NCBI GenBank assembly: GCA_026987195.1
Contig: JALSNC010000301.1
Coordinates: forward strand, 1 to 64,000
Length of the DNA: 64,000 bases
Direction: 5' to 3'
Source of the DNA: Desulfobulbaceae bacterium
GTDB taxonomy: Bacteria; Desulfobacterota; Desulfobulbia; Desulfobulbales; Desulfobulbaceae
Shown one piece after another: positions 34,011 through 42,776 of this stretch. The notes under the pieces are model-generated. The model saw only the letters and a list, made by a program, of their open reading frames with translations. It was not told the origin of the DNA and ran no database searches. The position numbers and the translations under genes were made by a program. Numbering within the stretch: position 1 is the first letter of the stretch; each line of letters opens with the position of its first letter.

Positions 34011-34541
34011 ATGTTGAAACGGAAACCGTATCGTCCCGCAGTTTTGTATGCCGCTGTCCTGTTCGCTGCCTTTCTGGCCGGAATCCCGGCCGCTCTCTGC
34101 GCAGCCGGCGATGATCCGGAAGCCGGATTTGCCGAGCTGTATGCCCGTATCCTGCACGCCGTGGATTCCGGCAGGCTGGAGAAGTCCATGGCCAGGAAGG
34201 CACGCGCCATCAATACCAGTCTGCAGAAGGAGGTCCTGGCCATTGATGAGAGGATCAGCGCACTGAAAACCGCCTCGGCAAAGGCGGAGGGCGCCCGGCA
34301 GGAGGAGCTGCTGGACGAGCTCGTTGAACTGGGAAGCAGGCGGGAGAGGGCGTTTTCTGTCCACCGGCGGCAGCTGGAACAGCTCGTCGGCGGCAGGGAG
34401 GGTGATGCCACGCTTTCGGCGCGACCCGCCGACACCGCGGTCACCGGGAAAGAACCGGATGACGACACCCCGGCGTCCACAAAGCGTACCATACTGTTTG
34501 AAAATGTCCCTGAAGATATTGCAACCGGTCAGTTTGACTGA
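34011..34541 (+). CDS. Secreted coiled-coil protein, unknown function
   Basis: The 176-residue protein has a signal peptide (VLYAAVLFAAFLAGIPAALC, cleavage near AAG) followed by a helical region rich in Glu/Arg/Leu (RLEKSMARKARAINTSLQKE, ELLDELVELGSRRERAFSVH) likely to form coiled coils, and a disordered acidic C-terminus. It overlaps no neighbour but stands 14 bases before the DUF202 gene, so they are probably an operon. Codon use looks like its neighbours. Confidence 0.75.
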   Translation: MLKRKPYRPAVLYAAVLFAAFLAGIPAALCAAGDDPEAGFAELYARILHAVDSGRLEKSMARKARAINTSLQKEVLAIDERISALKTASAKAEGARQEELLDELVELGSRRERAFSVHRRQLEQLVGGREGDATLSARPADTAVTGKEPDDDTPASTKRTILFENVPEDIATGQFD

Positions 34542-34555
34542 GCGGTCCGGTTGAC

Positions 34556-34951
34556 GTGGCACGACAGGGCGTGGAGACAGAACCGAAAGATCTTGCCGAC
34601 ACCTGTCCGGACAGGACGAGGCTGGCATTGGACCGGACCGTCCTGGCCAATGAGCGGACATTTGCCGCCTGGATCCGCAGCGGGCTCGCCTGCCTGATCT
34701 CCGGCCTGGGGGTGGCCAGGTTCATGCTTGATACCTGGCCACCGTGGAGTATCCGCATCATCGCCGCCATCCTGATCCTCTTTTCTGCCGCCTCCTTTCT
34801 CCTCGCCGGCTGGCGGTATCACCATCTTCATCTCCGCCTGGTTCACGTGGATGTCGATATGGTCCCCCTGGGCCTGGTCCGGCTGCTCAGCGCGGTGCTT
34901 GCCCTCTGTTCGCTCCTTGCCCTGCTGGTGGTCTGGAAAATCATCGAATGA
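34556..34951 (+). CDS. DUF202 (YidH-like) membrane protein
   Basis: The 131-residue protein contains RTVLANERTFAAWIRSGLAC, the signature of DUF202, then three membrane helices (ISGLGVARFML, IIAAILILFSAASFLLAGW, LLSAVLALCSLLALLVVW). Function is unknown; family members are small inner-membrane proteins. It follows the secreted coiled-coil gene. Confidence 0.9.
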   Translation: MARQGVETEPKDLADTCPDRTRLALDRTVLANERTFAAWIRSGLACLISGLGVARFMLDTWPPWSIRIIAAILILFSAASFLLAGWRYHHLHLRLVHVDVDMVPLGLVRLLSAVLALCSLLALLVVWKIIE

Positions 34952-34981
34952 ACCAGTATGGCTGGCCCCTGCCACCTGGCC

Positions 34982-36151
34982 TCAGTCCATACGCAGATAT
35001 CCCTCCGGCAGCAGGCTGGAGGCCAGCATGACCATATTGATTTCCCGGTGGTCCTGCCAGGTCGCGGCCGCCTGGGCGTCCGGCCGAAGCCAGAATTTTT
35101 CTATTTCTCCGGCCAGCGGCTGATAGGGGAGTATTCCGTTCAGCGCTTCGTCCAGGGATGGCAGTGGCCCTTTCAGTGAGGTCTTCAGCAGGCCCTGAAG
35201 GCCGACGACTGCGTGCAGGCCGATCCCCAGGCCCAGTTCCCGGAAGGCAAGACGATGATGTGGCGGCAGGCCCAGGGTCCCGCTGCGGATGAAAAGCGGC
35301 AGGCCGACCCGGGCTGCCTGCAGAAGGCGTCCCGGCAAGTCGGGATGCGGAAACAGGCCCTGTGCCGCCATCCATGCCGCCCGCCATGCCCCGGTCAGCA
35401 GACCGCCCAGGCCCAGGGGATCGTCCGTTTCCCAGGCCAGGCCGTTGCAGACCTCTTCCATTACCGCGATCTCCGGCCGCAGATCGGGCAGGCCGGGCGC
35501 CGGACAGGCAGCCGCAGTCATCTGCAACTCATGCAGGGTGATCAGGCCGTCCAGGGGATCGTGCTGGCCCATGGCCGCGACCAGGGGACGGCTCAGGTCC
35601 ACGCTCATCTTCCAGTACATCCGTTTCCTTCCGTCCACCGGCGAGACGTGGACGAACCTGGCGCAGGCTGTGACCGCCAGCTCCATGGCCATGCGGTTCC
35701 AGTCCGGATCGCCGCTGGCCCGGGTAAGAGCGGCCAGGGCATGCATCCACTGGGTCAGGTAATGGAAGTACTGGCCGTCACGATCCCATTCCAGTTCCTC
35801 GTCCACTGGTTCGGCAGGGCCCCGTTCCGGCAGTTTCTTGCCGATGCGCAGGCCGCCGGCCGTGGGGTGGCGGCCTCCTTCTTCCTCGGTAAGGCCGCTG
35901 ATCCAGCCGGATCGCGGATCGTCGGTACGATGGCGGCCCAGGATGGCATGGACCTGGTTGGCCAGTGCTGTCGCGAGCTCCATGAACCGGTGGTCGCCGG
36001 TGCGGCGATGCAGCTCCAGGAAGTTGCAGAGCGCAAAGGCATCGGTCCACAGGTAGCGTTGCGGATCAGGACGTACAGGCGCAAGCCCTGTCTGCCGGGC
36101 AAATTTCAGCATCAGGTCCCTGACCGTTGTGATGTGGTCGCTGGTCTCCAT
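34982..36151 (-). CDS. Predicted alpha/alpha-toroid protein, unknown function
   Basis: The 389-residue cytoplasmic protein lacks a signal peptide. Repeated helix pairs with motifs WTDAFALCNFLELHRRTGD, LTQWMHALAALTRASGD and GQHDPLDGLITLHEL suggest an (alpha/alpha)6 barrel as in six-hairpin glycosidases. SGWISGLTEEEGGRHPTAGG, DEELEWDRDGQYFHY and the acidic residues within could be catalytic. I cannot assign an enzyme. It is a single gene; a type I MITE starts 22 bases upstream of its ATG. Confidence 0.75.
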   Translation of the reverse strand: METSDHITTVRDLMLKFARQTGLAPVRPDPQRYLWTDAFALCNFLELHRRTGDHRFMELATALANQVHAILGRHRTDDPRSGWISGLTEEEGGRHPTAGGLRIGKKLPERGPAEPVDEELEWDRDGQYFHYLTQWMHALAALTRASGDPDWNRMAMELAVTACARFVHVSPVDGRKRMYWKMSVDLSRPLVAAMGQHDPLDGLITLHELQMTAAACPAPGLPDLRPEIAVMEEVCNGLAWETDDPLGLGGLLTGAWRAAWMAAQGLFPHPDLPGRLLQAARVGLPLFIRSGTLGLPPHHRLAFRELGLGIGLHAVVGLQGLLKTSLKGPLPSLDEALNGILPYQPLAGEIEKFWLRPDAQAAATWQDHREINMVMLASSLLPEGYLRMD

Positions 36152-36173
36152 GGCAGTGTACCCCGGTCGGGCC

Positions 36174-36329
36174 GTAAGCGGTCACAGGCACCACATCTTC
36201 GCACGGTCGCTCCTGCCCGCATAGTAGGCTATAGCGGCCAGGAGCGACCATGCGAACCTGCGGCACCTGAGACCGCTTACAAAAACGAGGTTGATAAACC
36301 GTGACCTCGCATACCCTGTGATCAGTTAC
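36174..36329. mobile_element. Type I MITE (156 bp), best-preserved copy
   Basis: It starts GTAAGCGGTCACAGG and ends CCTGTGATCAGTTAC. GTCGGGCC stands at 36166-36173 and 36330-36337, an exact duplication. The inner hairpin arms GGTCGCTCCTG and CAGGAGCGACC pair perfectly, and the whole 107-bp left part is nearly palindromic. Confidence 0.95.
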
Positions 36330-36384
36330 GTCGGGCCGGCAACGGCTGCCGAAGGCGTCTGGGACGATCTTTTCGGAAGCAGGA

Positions 36385-36419
36385 GAAAAAACTCCGCCTC
36401 CGGTAATCCGGCAGCGGAG
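36385..36419 (-). terminator. Terminator of the universal stress protein gene
   Basis: On the minus strand CTCCGC-tg-CCGG pairs with CCGG-ag-GCGGAG around ATTA, followed by six T. Confidence 0.88.
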
Positions 36420-36467
36420 ATCTGGAAAGCGTGATCCGGGGTGTCGGAACGTCCCGGAAAGTAGGCC

Positions 36468-36911
36468 CTATTTGAAGGGATTGAAGGTGAGAACGGGACA
36501 GGGCGCCTTCTTGACCACCTTTTCCGCCGTGCTGCCCATCAGGATCTTTTCCAGTCCCTTGACGCCGTGGGTGCCGATGATGATCATGTCGGCCTTTTCC
36601 TTTTCCGCGAAATTGACGATCTCCTCGGCAGCGTCACCCACGGTCACCTTGCCCGAGACACCGGCCTTGAGGTGCTTGTAATCCTCCACCAGTCCGGCCA
36701 TCCGCTGTTCGGATTTCTCCTTCAGCTCTTTGCTCATCTCGGCAAATGACGGATGGACCAGCAGCATGTCGTATCCCTGGAAATCGTTGACAACGTGGAA
36801 AAATATGACGTGGGCGCCCAGTTTGTCCGCCACCGAGGTTGCATAGTCGACAATCTTGCCCATGGTGCTCGAAAAGTCGACCGGGACGACAACCTTCTTG
36901 ATCTCTACCAT
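36468..36911 (-). CDS. Universal stress protein (UspA family)
   Basis: The 147-residue protein opens VEIKKVVVPVDFSSTMGKIV and ends with the ATP-binding motif GTHGVKGLEKILMGSTAEKV followed by PCPVLTF, standard for ATP-binding UspA proteins. It is a stand-alone gene with its own terminator. AGGAGGAC lies before ATG 36911. The usual role is in survival under starvation or oxidative and envelope stress. Confidence 0.93.
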   Translation of the reverse strand: MVEIKKVVVPVDFSSTMGKIVDYATSVADKLGAHVIFFHVVNDFQGYDMLLVHPSFAEMSKELKEKSEQRMAGLVEDYKHLKAGVSGKVTVGDAAEEIVNFAEKEKADMIIIGTHGVKGLEKILMGSTAEKVVKKAPCPVLTFNPFK

Positions 36912-37037
36912 TCTTCCTGTCCTCCTGTTGTTGGGGTATGTGGCAGGGAGGCATGTGCCTTCCCTCTGATTCTGGTAAGACTATTTACATTGCCGCATGT
37001 CTTGTCAATGTCATTTACCGGTCGTTCCGGTGTGTCC

Positions 37038-37261
37038 GTAAGCGCGTAAGCGCTTACGGGGACCGTACGGAGTCTTCGCTTACCTCTTTGCACGGTCGCG
37101 CCTGCCCGCATGGATAGGCTATCGGAGTCTCCCTGCGGTCGCTTGCCTGCGGTCAGGCACGCCTGCACAGGTAAGCGTAGACTCCGAATCTGCGGCCCCT
37201 GAGAGCGCTTACCGCATTGTGGTCGAAAAAACCGATCGTTGGTTATTCCGTGAGGGGTTAC
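37038..37261. mobile_element. Type I MITE (224 bp, expanded) with near-exact duplication
   Basis: From GTAAGCGCGTAAGCGCTTAC to TCCGTGAGGGGTTAC. The flanks are GTGTGTCC (37030-37037) and GTGTGGCC (37262-37269), 7/8. Extra segments (GGAGTCTTCGCTTACC type) double the stem compared with the 157-bp form. Confidence 0.85.
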
Positions 37262-37300
37262 GTGTGGCCTGTCGGCAACATTTTTGCAATACAGGGAATT

Positions 37301-38296
37301 TTATTGTGAATCGCTGTTCAGTCGCCGCCAGAGGGGCAGGCCGGCCATGAGAGAGAAGACCGGCGCGCCGGCGATCAGATACCAGTAGAAGGTGACAAAG
37401 CGCCAGATCAGGACCGCGGCCGCGGCCGTGGCCGGATCGAGATAGGTGGCCAGGAGCAGGGAACCGCTGAACTCGGCGCCGCCGCTGCCGCCGGGCAGCA
37501 GGGTGAGATGGCCTGCGGTGAGGGAGAACATCTGCACCAGCAGGCCATAACTCCAGGAGATGGAGGAGCCCAGGCCCCGGATGGCCAGGTAGAGGACCGA
37601 GTAGCGCAGCAGCCAGTGGCCGGTGCAGAGCAGGTAGATGGTCAGCAGGCGCCAGCGCCGGAAACAGCGTACCATCTGCAGATTGCGCCGGAATTCGAGA
37701 ATGGCGCGGGCCATGCGTCGCCGGGTCACCGGGCTGAGGCGGAAGAAGCGCAGGATACGGCCGGTGACCAGCAGCACCAGCCGGTAGCGATGCACCAGGA
37801 GGATACTGGTGGCCAGGCCGGCGACCAGGATACATCCCAGGGTGAGGAGCTCCCAGTGATACGGCAGGTCGGCCGGGATCAGCAGCCAGTAGAGGGAGAT
37901 GGAGAGCAGGGCGGCGAGAAAGAAGAGCATGTCCATGAACTGGTCAACGGCATACAGGGCCAGGCTGCGGGTGGCGGGAAGACCATCCTGCCGGAGCAGC
38001 CAGGTATAGGTCACCGGACCGCCTGTTCCCCCCGGGGTGGCGCAGATGGCGAATTCGGTGGAGACCAGGATGCCCAGGGCCCGCAGGTGACTGATCCGCG
38101 TGCCGGTGCCGCCGGCCAGGAGACGGAGACGACAGGCGTTGAGGTTCCAGCCCAGCAGGATCATGGCCAGGAGCAGGAGGAGCCAGGGGGGGGCCAGCCG
38201 GGTCAGGACCGGCAGCAGCTCGGGACCGCCCAGGAGCAGGGGGATGCCGAAGCTCAGGCCCAGCGAGAGCAGGGCAAGCAGCCAGTAGCGTTTCAT
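37301..38296 (-). CDS. Flippase-like membrane protein (UPF0104/LPG synthase TM type)
   Basis: The 331-residue protein begins MKRYWLLALLSLGLSFG and has about eight membrane helices. FAICATPGGTGGPVTYTWLL and TLLPGGSGGAEFSGSLLL carry the paired P-G-G-x-G-G motifs of the lysylphosphatidylglycerol-synthase/UPF0104 transmembrane family, thought to move lipids or lipid-linked sugars. ATG 38296 overlaps the deacetylase stop (ATGA), so it is the last gene of a three-gene envelope operon. Confidence 0.88.
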   Translation of the reverse strand: MKRYWLLALLSLGLSFGIPLLLGGPELLPVLTRLAPPWLLLLLAMILLGWNLNACRLRLLAGGTGTRISHLRALGILVSTEFAICATPGGTGGPVTYTWLLRQDGLPATRSLALYAVDQFMDMLFFLAALLSISLYWLLIPADLPYHWELLTLGCILVAGLATSILLVHRYRLVLLVTGRILRFFRLSPVTRRRMARAILEFRRNLQMVRCFRRWRLLTIYLLCTGHWLLRYSVLYLAIRGLGSSISWSYGLLVQMFSLTAGHLTLLPGGSGGAEFSGSLLLATYLDPATAAAAVLIWRFVTFYWYLIAGAPVFSLMAGLPLWRRLNSDSQ

Positions 38297-39048
38297 CGGC
38301 CTGTCTCCAGCCACTGGTTTTTCGTGACCGGCTGCCGTTCCTCCAGCAGCTCACCGATGGTCCGCAGCCAGTAGGTGCGGGCCATGCGGTGGCGCATGTC
38401 CACTGGATGGAGGCCCAGTCGGATCAGTGACGCCCGGTGCCGGTGCCGGTCGAGCCGGCAGGTGTTCCATGCCAGGGAGATGAGGCGCCGCCACCATGTG
38501 GTGGAGCTCCAGACCAGGGTGGGGGCCGGCAGGTGCCGGAATGCGGGCAGCAGCAGCAGGCCGGCCGGATTACTGGTGTAGCGTATGGGTTGGCGGGCCA
38601 GGGCCCGGCGGGCAGGCGCGCCAAGGAGCCAGGCCGGGGGGACGAAACCGTGTACCGGCCAACCCAGGCGCGAGAAGAGTTCCTGTCCTTTGGCCAGGCG
38701 GCGCATGGCCTCAACTTCGGGGAGCCGGTAGAATTCTCCCTCGTGGGTATAGATGCGGCGCATGAACAGTTCGTCGGGTCTCCGGGAAACAGGGCCGGGA
38801 TCGTCATGAAACCAGCCGTGGAGAACGATCTCGTCGCCCCGGGCCAGCCGGGCCGACATGCAGCGGACAAAATCCGGATCCAGGTCGATCCTGTCCTGGC
38901 GGTGGAAGTCCGGCACCACCAGCAGGGTGAGGGGAAGGCCGAGGCGGTCGGTCGCCTCCACCAGGGGACGGTACAGGTGCCAGCGGCAGGGGGCAACGTC
39001 GTGGAGTACGACGCAGAATCGCGGTCGGACAACAACGGCTTCACTCAC
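38293..39048 (-). CDS. Polysaccharide deacetylase family protein (DUF2334-like)
   Basis: The product (251 residues from GTG 39048, which has a GGAGG site; ATG 39072 is an alternative) contains FCVVLHDVAPCRW at the N-terminus, the H-D of NodB-like metal sites. GDEIVLHGWFHDDPG follows, with the second metal ligand pattern, and GFVPPAWLLG later. It probably removes acetyl groups from a cell-surface glycan precursor or glycolipid. Upstream lies a glycosyltransferase, overlapping by a few bases, and downstream a flippase-like protein. Confidence 0.82.
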   Translation of the reverse strand: MSEAVVVRPRFCVVLHDVAPCRWHLYRPLVEATDRLGLPLTLLVVPDFHRQDRIDLDPDFVRCMSARLARGDEIVLHGWFHDDPGPVSRRPDELFMRRIYTHEGEFYRLPEVEAMRRLAKGQELFSRLGWPVHGFVPPAWLLGAPARRALARQPIRYTSNPAGLLLLPAFRHLPAPTLVWSSTTWWRRLISLAWNTCRLDRHRHRASLIRLGLHPVDMRHRMARTYWLRTIGELLEERQPVTKNQWLETGR

Positions 39049-40162
39049 GGCCGGCCTCCATGGAGTGTCCATGGCCGGTCAGGTCCCGGTAATGGCCCAG
39101 CAGCCGGTTCAGGACCCGGTCCCAGGTGTAGTTGTCGGTTACATGCTTCCGGGCCCGCTGCCCCATGGCCGTGTAGTTGCCGGCAAAGAGACGCCGTACG
39201 GTTTCGGCCAGGGAATCTGCCGAGTTAGGTTCGGCCAGAAGGCCGGTTCCCGGCACCACCAGTTCGGCCACGGCACCGGCCCTGACCCCGACCACCGGGA
39301 TACCGCTGGCCATGGCTTCCAGGACCACCAGGCCGAAAGTCTCCGAGTCGCCGCCGTGGAGCAGGGCGTCGCTGCTGGCAAGAATCCTGGAGAGGCGCCG
39401 GGAGTCGACAAACCCGTTGGAGCGGCTGACGTTGTCCGGCAGCCGGCGCGGCATGCCGGAGCCCACCAGGTGGAGATGAAAGCCGGACCCCAGTTCGGTC
39501 ATGGTCCGGAGCAGCAGGGGGATACGTTTTTCGCGGGAGCCGCGGCCGGCAAAGACCAGCAGCCGGACCGTGTGGTCAAGGCCGAGGCGGCGTCGCAGGG
39601 CCTGATCGCGCCGGTCAGGGTGGAACAGGGCGGCGTCCACGCCCAGGGGCTGGACGTGGACCCTGTCCCCGGGCACGCCGAGTCCCCGCAGTTTTTCGGC
39701 CATGACCCGGGAGGGCGCCAGCACGCGGTCGAAGCGGGAGTAGAGACGCAGGATATAGCGGTCGAGCCAGCGGTTGCTCCAGTGGCCGGCACGGGTGGAG
39801 ACAAGCCGCTGCAGGTCGGAATGGTAGAAGCCCACCACCGGAACCCCGAGCCTGTGTCCGGCCTCCAGCGCGGCCCAGGGCAGGACATAGGGATCCCCGG
39901 CCTCGATGATGTCAGGCCGCAGGGAGAGCAGGCGCCTGACCCATGGCCGGCGGCGGAGAGGGAATCGGTAGCCCCTGCCAAAGGGAAGACGCGGTGCCGG
40001 CAGGGTATAGACGTCGAACTTCACCCCTTCATCGGCTCCCGGGACAAGAAGGCTGGAACGGATCCCTTCCCGGCCGGCCAGCCAGTGGCGCTTGGCCTCC
40101 AGGTAGGTGCGGACCCCGCCGCACGACGGGGTCCAGAATATTGTGATATCGGTCAGGTGCAT
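39041..40162 (-). CDS. Glycosyltransferase family 4 protein
   Basis: From MHLTDITIFWTPSCGGVRTY (ATG 40162) the protein has 373 residues with two Rossmann domains. The C-terminal domain shows LLVFAGRGSREKRIPLLL, SDALLHGGDSETFGLVVLEA (E-x7-E motif) and GIPVVGVRAGAVAELV, classical GT4 retaining transferase blocks that bind nucleotide sugar. It is the first gene of a glycosyltransferase-deacetylase-flippase operon resembling those that make a modified membrane glycolipid. The longer frame to 40252 has no support. Confidence 0.9.
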   Translation of the reverse strand: MHLTDITIFWTPSCGGVRTYLEAKRHWLAGREGIRSSLLVPGADEGVKFDVYTLPAPRLPFGRGYRFPLRRRPWVRRLLSLRPDIIEAGDPYVLPWAALEAGHRLGVPVVGFYHSDLQRLVSTRAGHWSNRWLDRYILRLYSRFDRVLAPSRVMAEKLRGLGVPGDRVHVQPLGVDAALFHPDRRDQALRRRLGLDHTVRLLVFAGRGSREKRIPLLLRTMTELGSGFHLHLVGSGMPRRLPDNVSRSNGFVDSRRLSRILASSDALLHGGDSETFGLVVLEAMASGIPVVGVRAGAVAELVVPGTGLLAEPNSADSLAETVRRLFAGNYTAMGQRARKHVTDNYTWDRVLNRLLGHYRDLTGHGHSMEAGRE

Positions 40163-40274
40163 GTGGTTTTCGCTCAGATCTCGGGTCCGGCACAGGGCCT
40201 GCCGGTTGCCGGTATCCTGTCGGGCAGGTGCGTGGAGTGTACAGCAAGCCATAAATGGGCGCTGTTTGCAAGCC

Positions 40275-40321
40275 GTAATAGTTCACCGCCGTCGGCAATG
40301 GTCTGAAAATAGAACTTTTAC
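40275..40321. mobile_element. Minimal type II MITE (47 bp)
   Basis: GTAATAGTTCACCGCCGTCGG to AGAACTTTTAC. The flanks TGCAAGCC (40267-40274) and AGCAAGCC (40322-40329) match at 7 of 8. It sits in the divergent spacer between the glycosyltransferase and the CLC gene. Confidence 0.8.
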
Positions 40322-40437
40322 AGCAAGCCGTGATTCCCGGCCCGAAAAAAAAACATGGTGCCTGGCCGGGGAACAGGGCTATTATAGCCGCTACTGCCGG
40401 TGCGGGATGCCGGAGCGTCACCAGTGCCTGGAAGATC

Positions 40438-40489
40438 GTAACAGTTCACCGCTATCGTCAACTACTCTGGAATACCACGGGACCTTTAC
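40438..40489. mobile_element. Minimal type II MITE-like sequence (52 bp)
   Basis: GTAACAGTTCACCGCTATCG to GGGACCTTTAC; the ends match type II. No duplication was found. It lies 40 bases upstream of the CLC start. Confidence 0.6.
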
Positions 40490-40529
40490 AGGTCACCGGT
40501 CACTGCAGCCGGCAGTGTGTGGAGCGCCC

Positions 40530-42356
40530 ATGAAGATGCCGTCCATCAGCAGCAAGCAGTTCGCGGTTTCGGTTCGTAACTGGATCCGGTATCGGCGGGT
40601 CCTTCTCCTGGCCCTGCCGGTGGGGATCATTGCCGGCCTGGGCTCTGTGTTTTTCTATACCGCCCTGGATGCCGCATCATCCCTGTTCCTGGATCACATG
40701 GCCGGCTACAGGCCTCCGGGTCCCGGCGGCGCGGACTCCCTGTTTGCCCCGTCCACCACCGCCTTTGTTCCCTGGATGCTGCTGCTGGTGCCCACCCTGG
40801 GCGGTATCATCTCGGGCTGGCTCGTCTTCACCTTTGCCCCGGAGGCCGAAGGGCACGGTACCGATGCTGCCCTGGAGGCCTATCACTTCAAGCACGCCCG
40901 TATCCGTGGCCGGGTTCCCCTGATCAAGATCATTTCCTCGGCCGTGACCATCGGTTCGGGCGGTTCGGGGGGCCGGGAAGGACCCATCGCCCAGATCGGC
41001 GCCGCCTTCGGCTCGCTTTTCGCCCATCGCCTCGGCCTGAATGTACAGGAGCGCCGCATCCTGATGATGTCGGGCATGAGCGCCGGTATCGGCTCCATCT
41101 TCCATGCGCCCCTGGCCGGGGCCATCTTTGCCGCCGAGATCCTCTATCGCGACATCGACATGGAGTATGAACTTCTGGTGCCCTCGGCCATCACCTCGGT
41201 GATAGCCTACTGTGTTTTTTCGCTCTTCTTCGGCTTCCAGACCCTGTTCGTCACCCCGTCCTTTGTCTTTTCCAGTGCCCTGGAACTGCTGCCCTATACC
41301 CTGCTCGCCATCGTGGTTGCCCTCAGCGCCGGCCTCTATGCCCGGATCTTCTACGCCATCCGTGATCTTTTCCTGAAGCTGCCGGTCAGGCCCCATGTCA
41401 AGCCGGCCATCGGCGGTCTTCTCACCGGAAGTATAGGTTTTTTTCTGCCCGGCGCCATCTATACCGGCTATGGCGTCCTGCAGCAGGCCCTCAACGGCCA
41501 GGTCTCCATGCAGCTTCTGCTGGTCATTGCCGCGGCCAAGGTCTTCACCACCGCCTTCAGTATCGGTTCGGGTGGCTCCGGCGGCGTCTTCGGGCCCTCG
41601 GTGGTCATCGGTGGCGCCCTGGGCGGCAGTGTCGGCCTCGCCCTGCAGCAGCTCTGGCCCGGCCTGGTGCCCGATGCCCCGGCCTACGTGGTGGTCGGGA
41701 TGGCCGGCTTCTTCGCTTCGGCTGCCTCCACGCCCTTTTCCACCGTCATCATGGTCAGCGAGATGACCGGCAGTTACGATCTGCTCCTGCCCGCGGTCTG
41801 GGTCTCAACCATCGCCTTTCTGCTTCGCGGTCGCAAGGGACTCTACGAGAAACAGATCCCGACCCGGTTCGACACCCCCATCCACCTGGGAGATTTTTTT
41901 TATGGCGTTCTCTCCCGGTTGACAGTACATGAAACCCTTCAGCACAGTGACACACCGCCTCCGGAACCCGTACCCCACGGGATTTCCATGGCCGGGCTGC
42001 TGCGGCACATGGCCCGTTTCCCGCATGCCCATTTTCCGGTGGTTGACGATGAAGAACGCTATATCGGTGTGATCCATGCGCCGGTGGTGCGTAAACTGGT
42101 TGCCACCAGGGGGATTCTCGAGGACCTGAAGGCCCGGGATTTTGTCGAACCGAGGAAGACGGTCTATCCCTGGGAACGGTTGAACCGGGTCCTGGAACTG
42201 ATGGCGGAGGACAATGTGGACGAGGTGGTGGTCCTTTCCCGTGAGAACGGCAGGGAACGGGTCATCGGTATCCTGACCCGGGCCGATATCCTCAGGGCCT
42301 ATGAAAAGCGCATCTTCGGGGAGAATGAGTCGGCGCCGGTGGAAGGAACTTCCTGA
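40530..42356 (+). CDS. CLC-type chloride channel/antiporter with CBS pair
   Basis: The 608-residue protein starts MKMPSISSKQFAVSVRNWIR. Selectivity-filter blocks are GSGGSGGREGP (GREGP variant) and GSGGSGGVFGPS, with about ten membrane helices between residues 25 and 440. Two CBS domains (about 480-600, HFPVVDDEERYIGVIHAP; VVVLSRENGRERVIGILTR) follow and may bind nucleotides. CLC proteins exchange Cl- for H+ or conduct anions. A second, only moderately similar copy lies at 55345. Confidence 0.92.
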   Translation: MKMPSISSKQFAVSVRNWIRYRRVLLLALPVGIIAGLGSVFFYTALDAASSLFLDHMAGYRPPGPGGADSLFAPSTTAFVPWMLLLVPTLGGIISGWLVFTFAPEAEGHGTDAALEAYHFKHARIRGRVPLIKIISSAVTIGSGGSGGREGPIAQIGAAFGSLFAHRLGLNVQERRILMMSGMSAGIGSIFHAPLAGAIFAAEILYRDIDMEYELLVPSAITSVIAYCVFSLFFGFQTLFVTPSFVFSSALELLPYTLLAIVVALSAGLYARIFYAIRDLFLKLPVRPHVKPAIGGLLTGSIGFFLPGAIYTGYGVLQQALNGQVSMQLLLVIAAAKVFTTAFSIGSGGSGGVFGPSVVIGGALGGSVGLALQQLWPGLVPDAPAYVVVGMAGFFASAASTPFSTVIMVSEMTGSYDLLLPAVWVSTIAFLLRGRKGLYEKQIPTRFDTPIHLGDFFYGVLSRLTVHETLQHSDTPPPEPVPHGISMAGLLRHMARFPHAHFPVVDDEERYIGVIHAPVVRKLVATRGILEDLKARDFVEPRKTVYPWERLNRVLELMAEDNVDEVVVLSRENGRERVIGILTRADILRAYEKRIFGENESAPVEGTS

Positions 42357-42467
42357 CGCAAGCGGTCACAGGGACCGCATCTTTGCTTGGTCGCTCCTGT
42401 CCGCTTAGTAGGCTAGGGCGGCCAGTCACGATCACGCACAGCTGACGCACTGCTGAACTGTTAGGAT
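42357..42467. mobile_element. Chimeric MITE (type I left, type II right)
   Basis: It opens GCAAGCGGTCACAGG (degenerate type I) directly after the CLC stop codon and closes GACGCACTGCTGAACTGTTAG (type II). Flanks show no duplication. Confidence 0.65.
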
Positions 42468-42602
42468 CGATGAATCAGGGGGCTGAACCAGATTATTCGG
42501 CCGCATTCACAACCAACAAGGAACATCAGGGACATGGAACGAGGACACTGCCGCAGGCAGCAATCTGTTCCGTCTTTCGTCCTCTGTCTTCTGGTAAAGG
42601 AG

Positions 42603-42766
42603 GATGGCGTCGCAAAAAGTCCGATCTACTGCGTTGTAGCGGGTACGGCCAATGCTCGACGTACTCCATGTACGCCTCCGCTTGGCCGACACCGCTACGC
42701 CTTGTATATCGAACTTTTATGCTTAGCCATCTTTAGAGTGTGATGGACTTTTTACGAGTCCATCAA
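42603..42766. mobile_element. Type III palindromic repeat, copy 3 (164 bp)
   Basis: From GATGGCGTCGCAAAAAGTCC to GGACTTTTTACGAGTCCATC, with an inner pair around GTAGCGGGTACGG. The flanks both read AAGGAG (six bases), a possible duplication; the right copy also forms the ribosome-binding site of the next gene. Confidence 0.75.
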
Positions 42767-42776
42767 GGAGGAAAAG

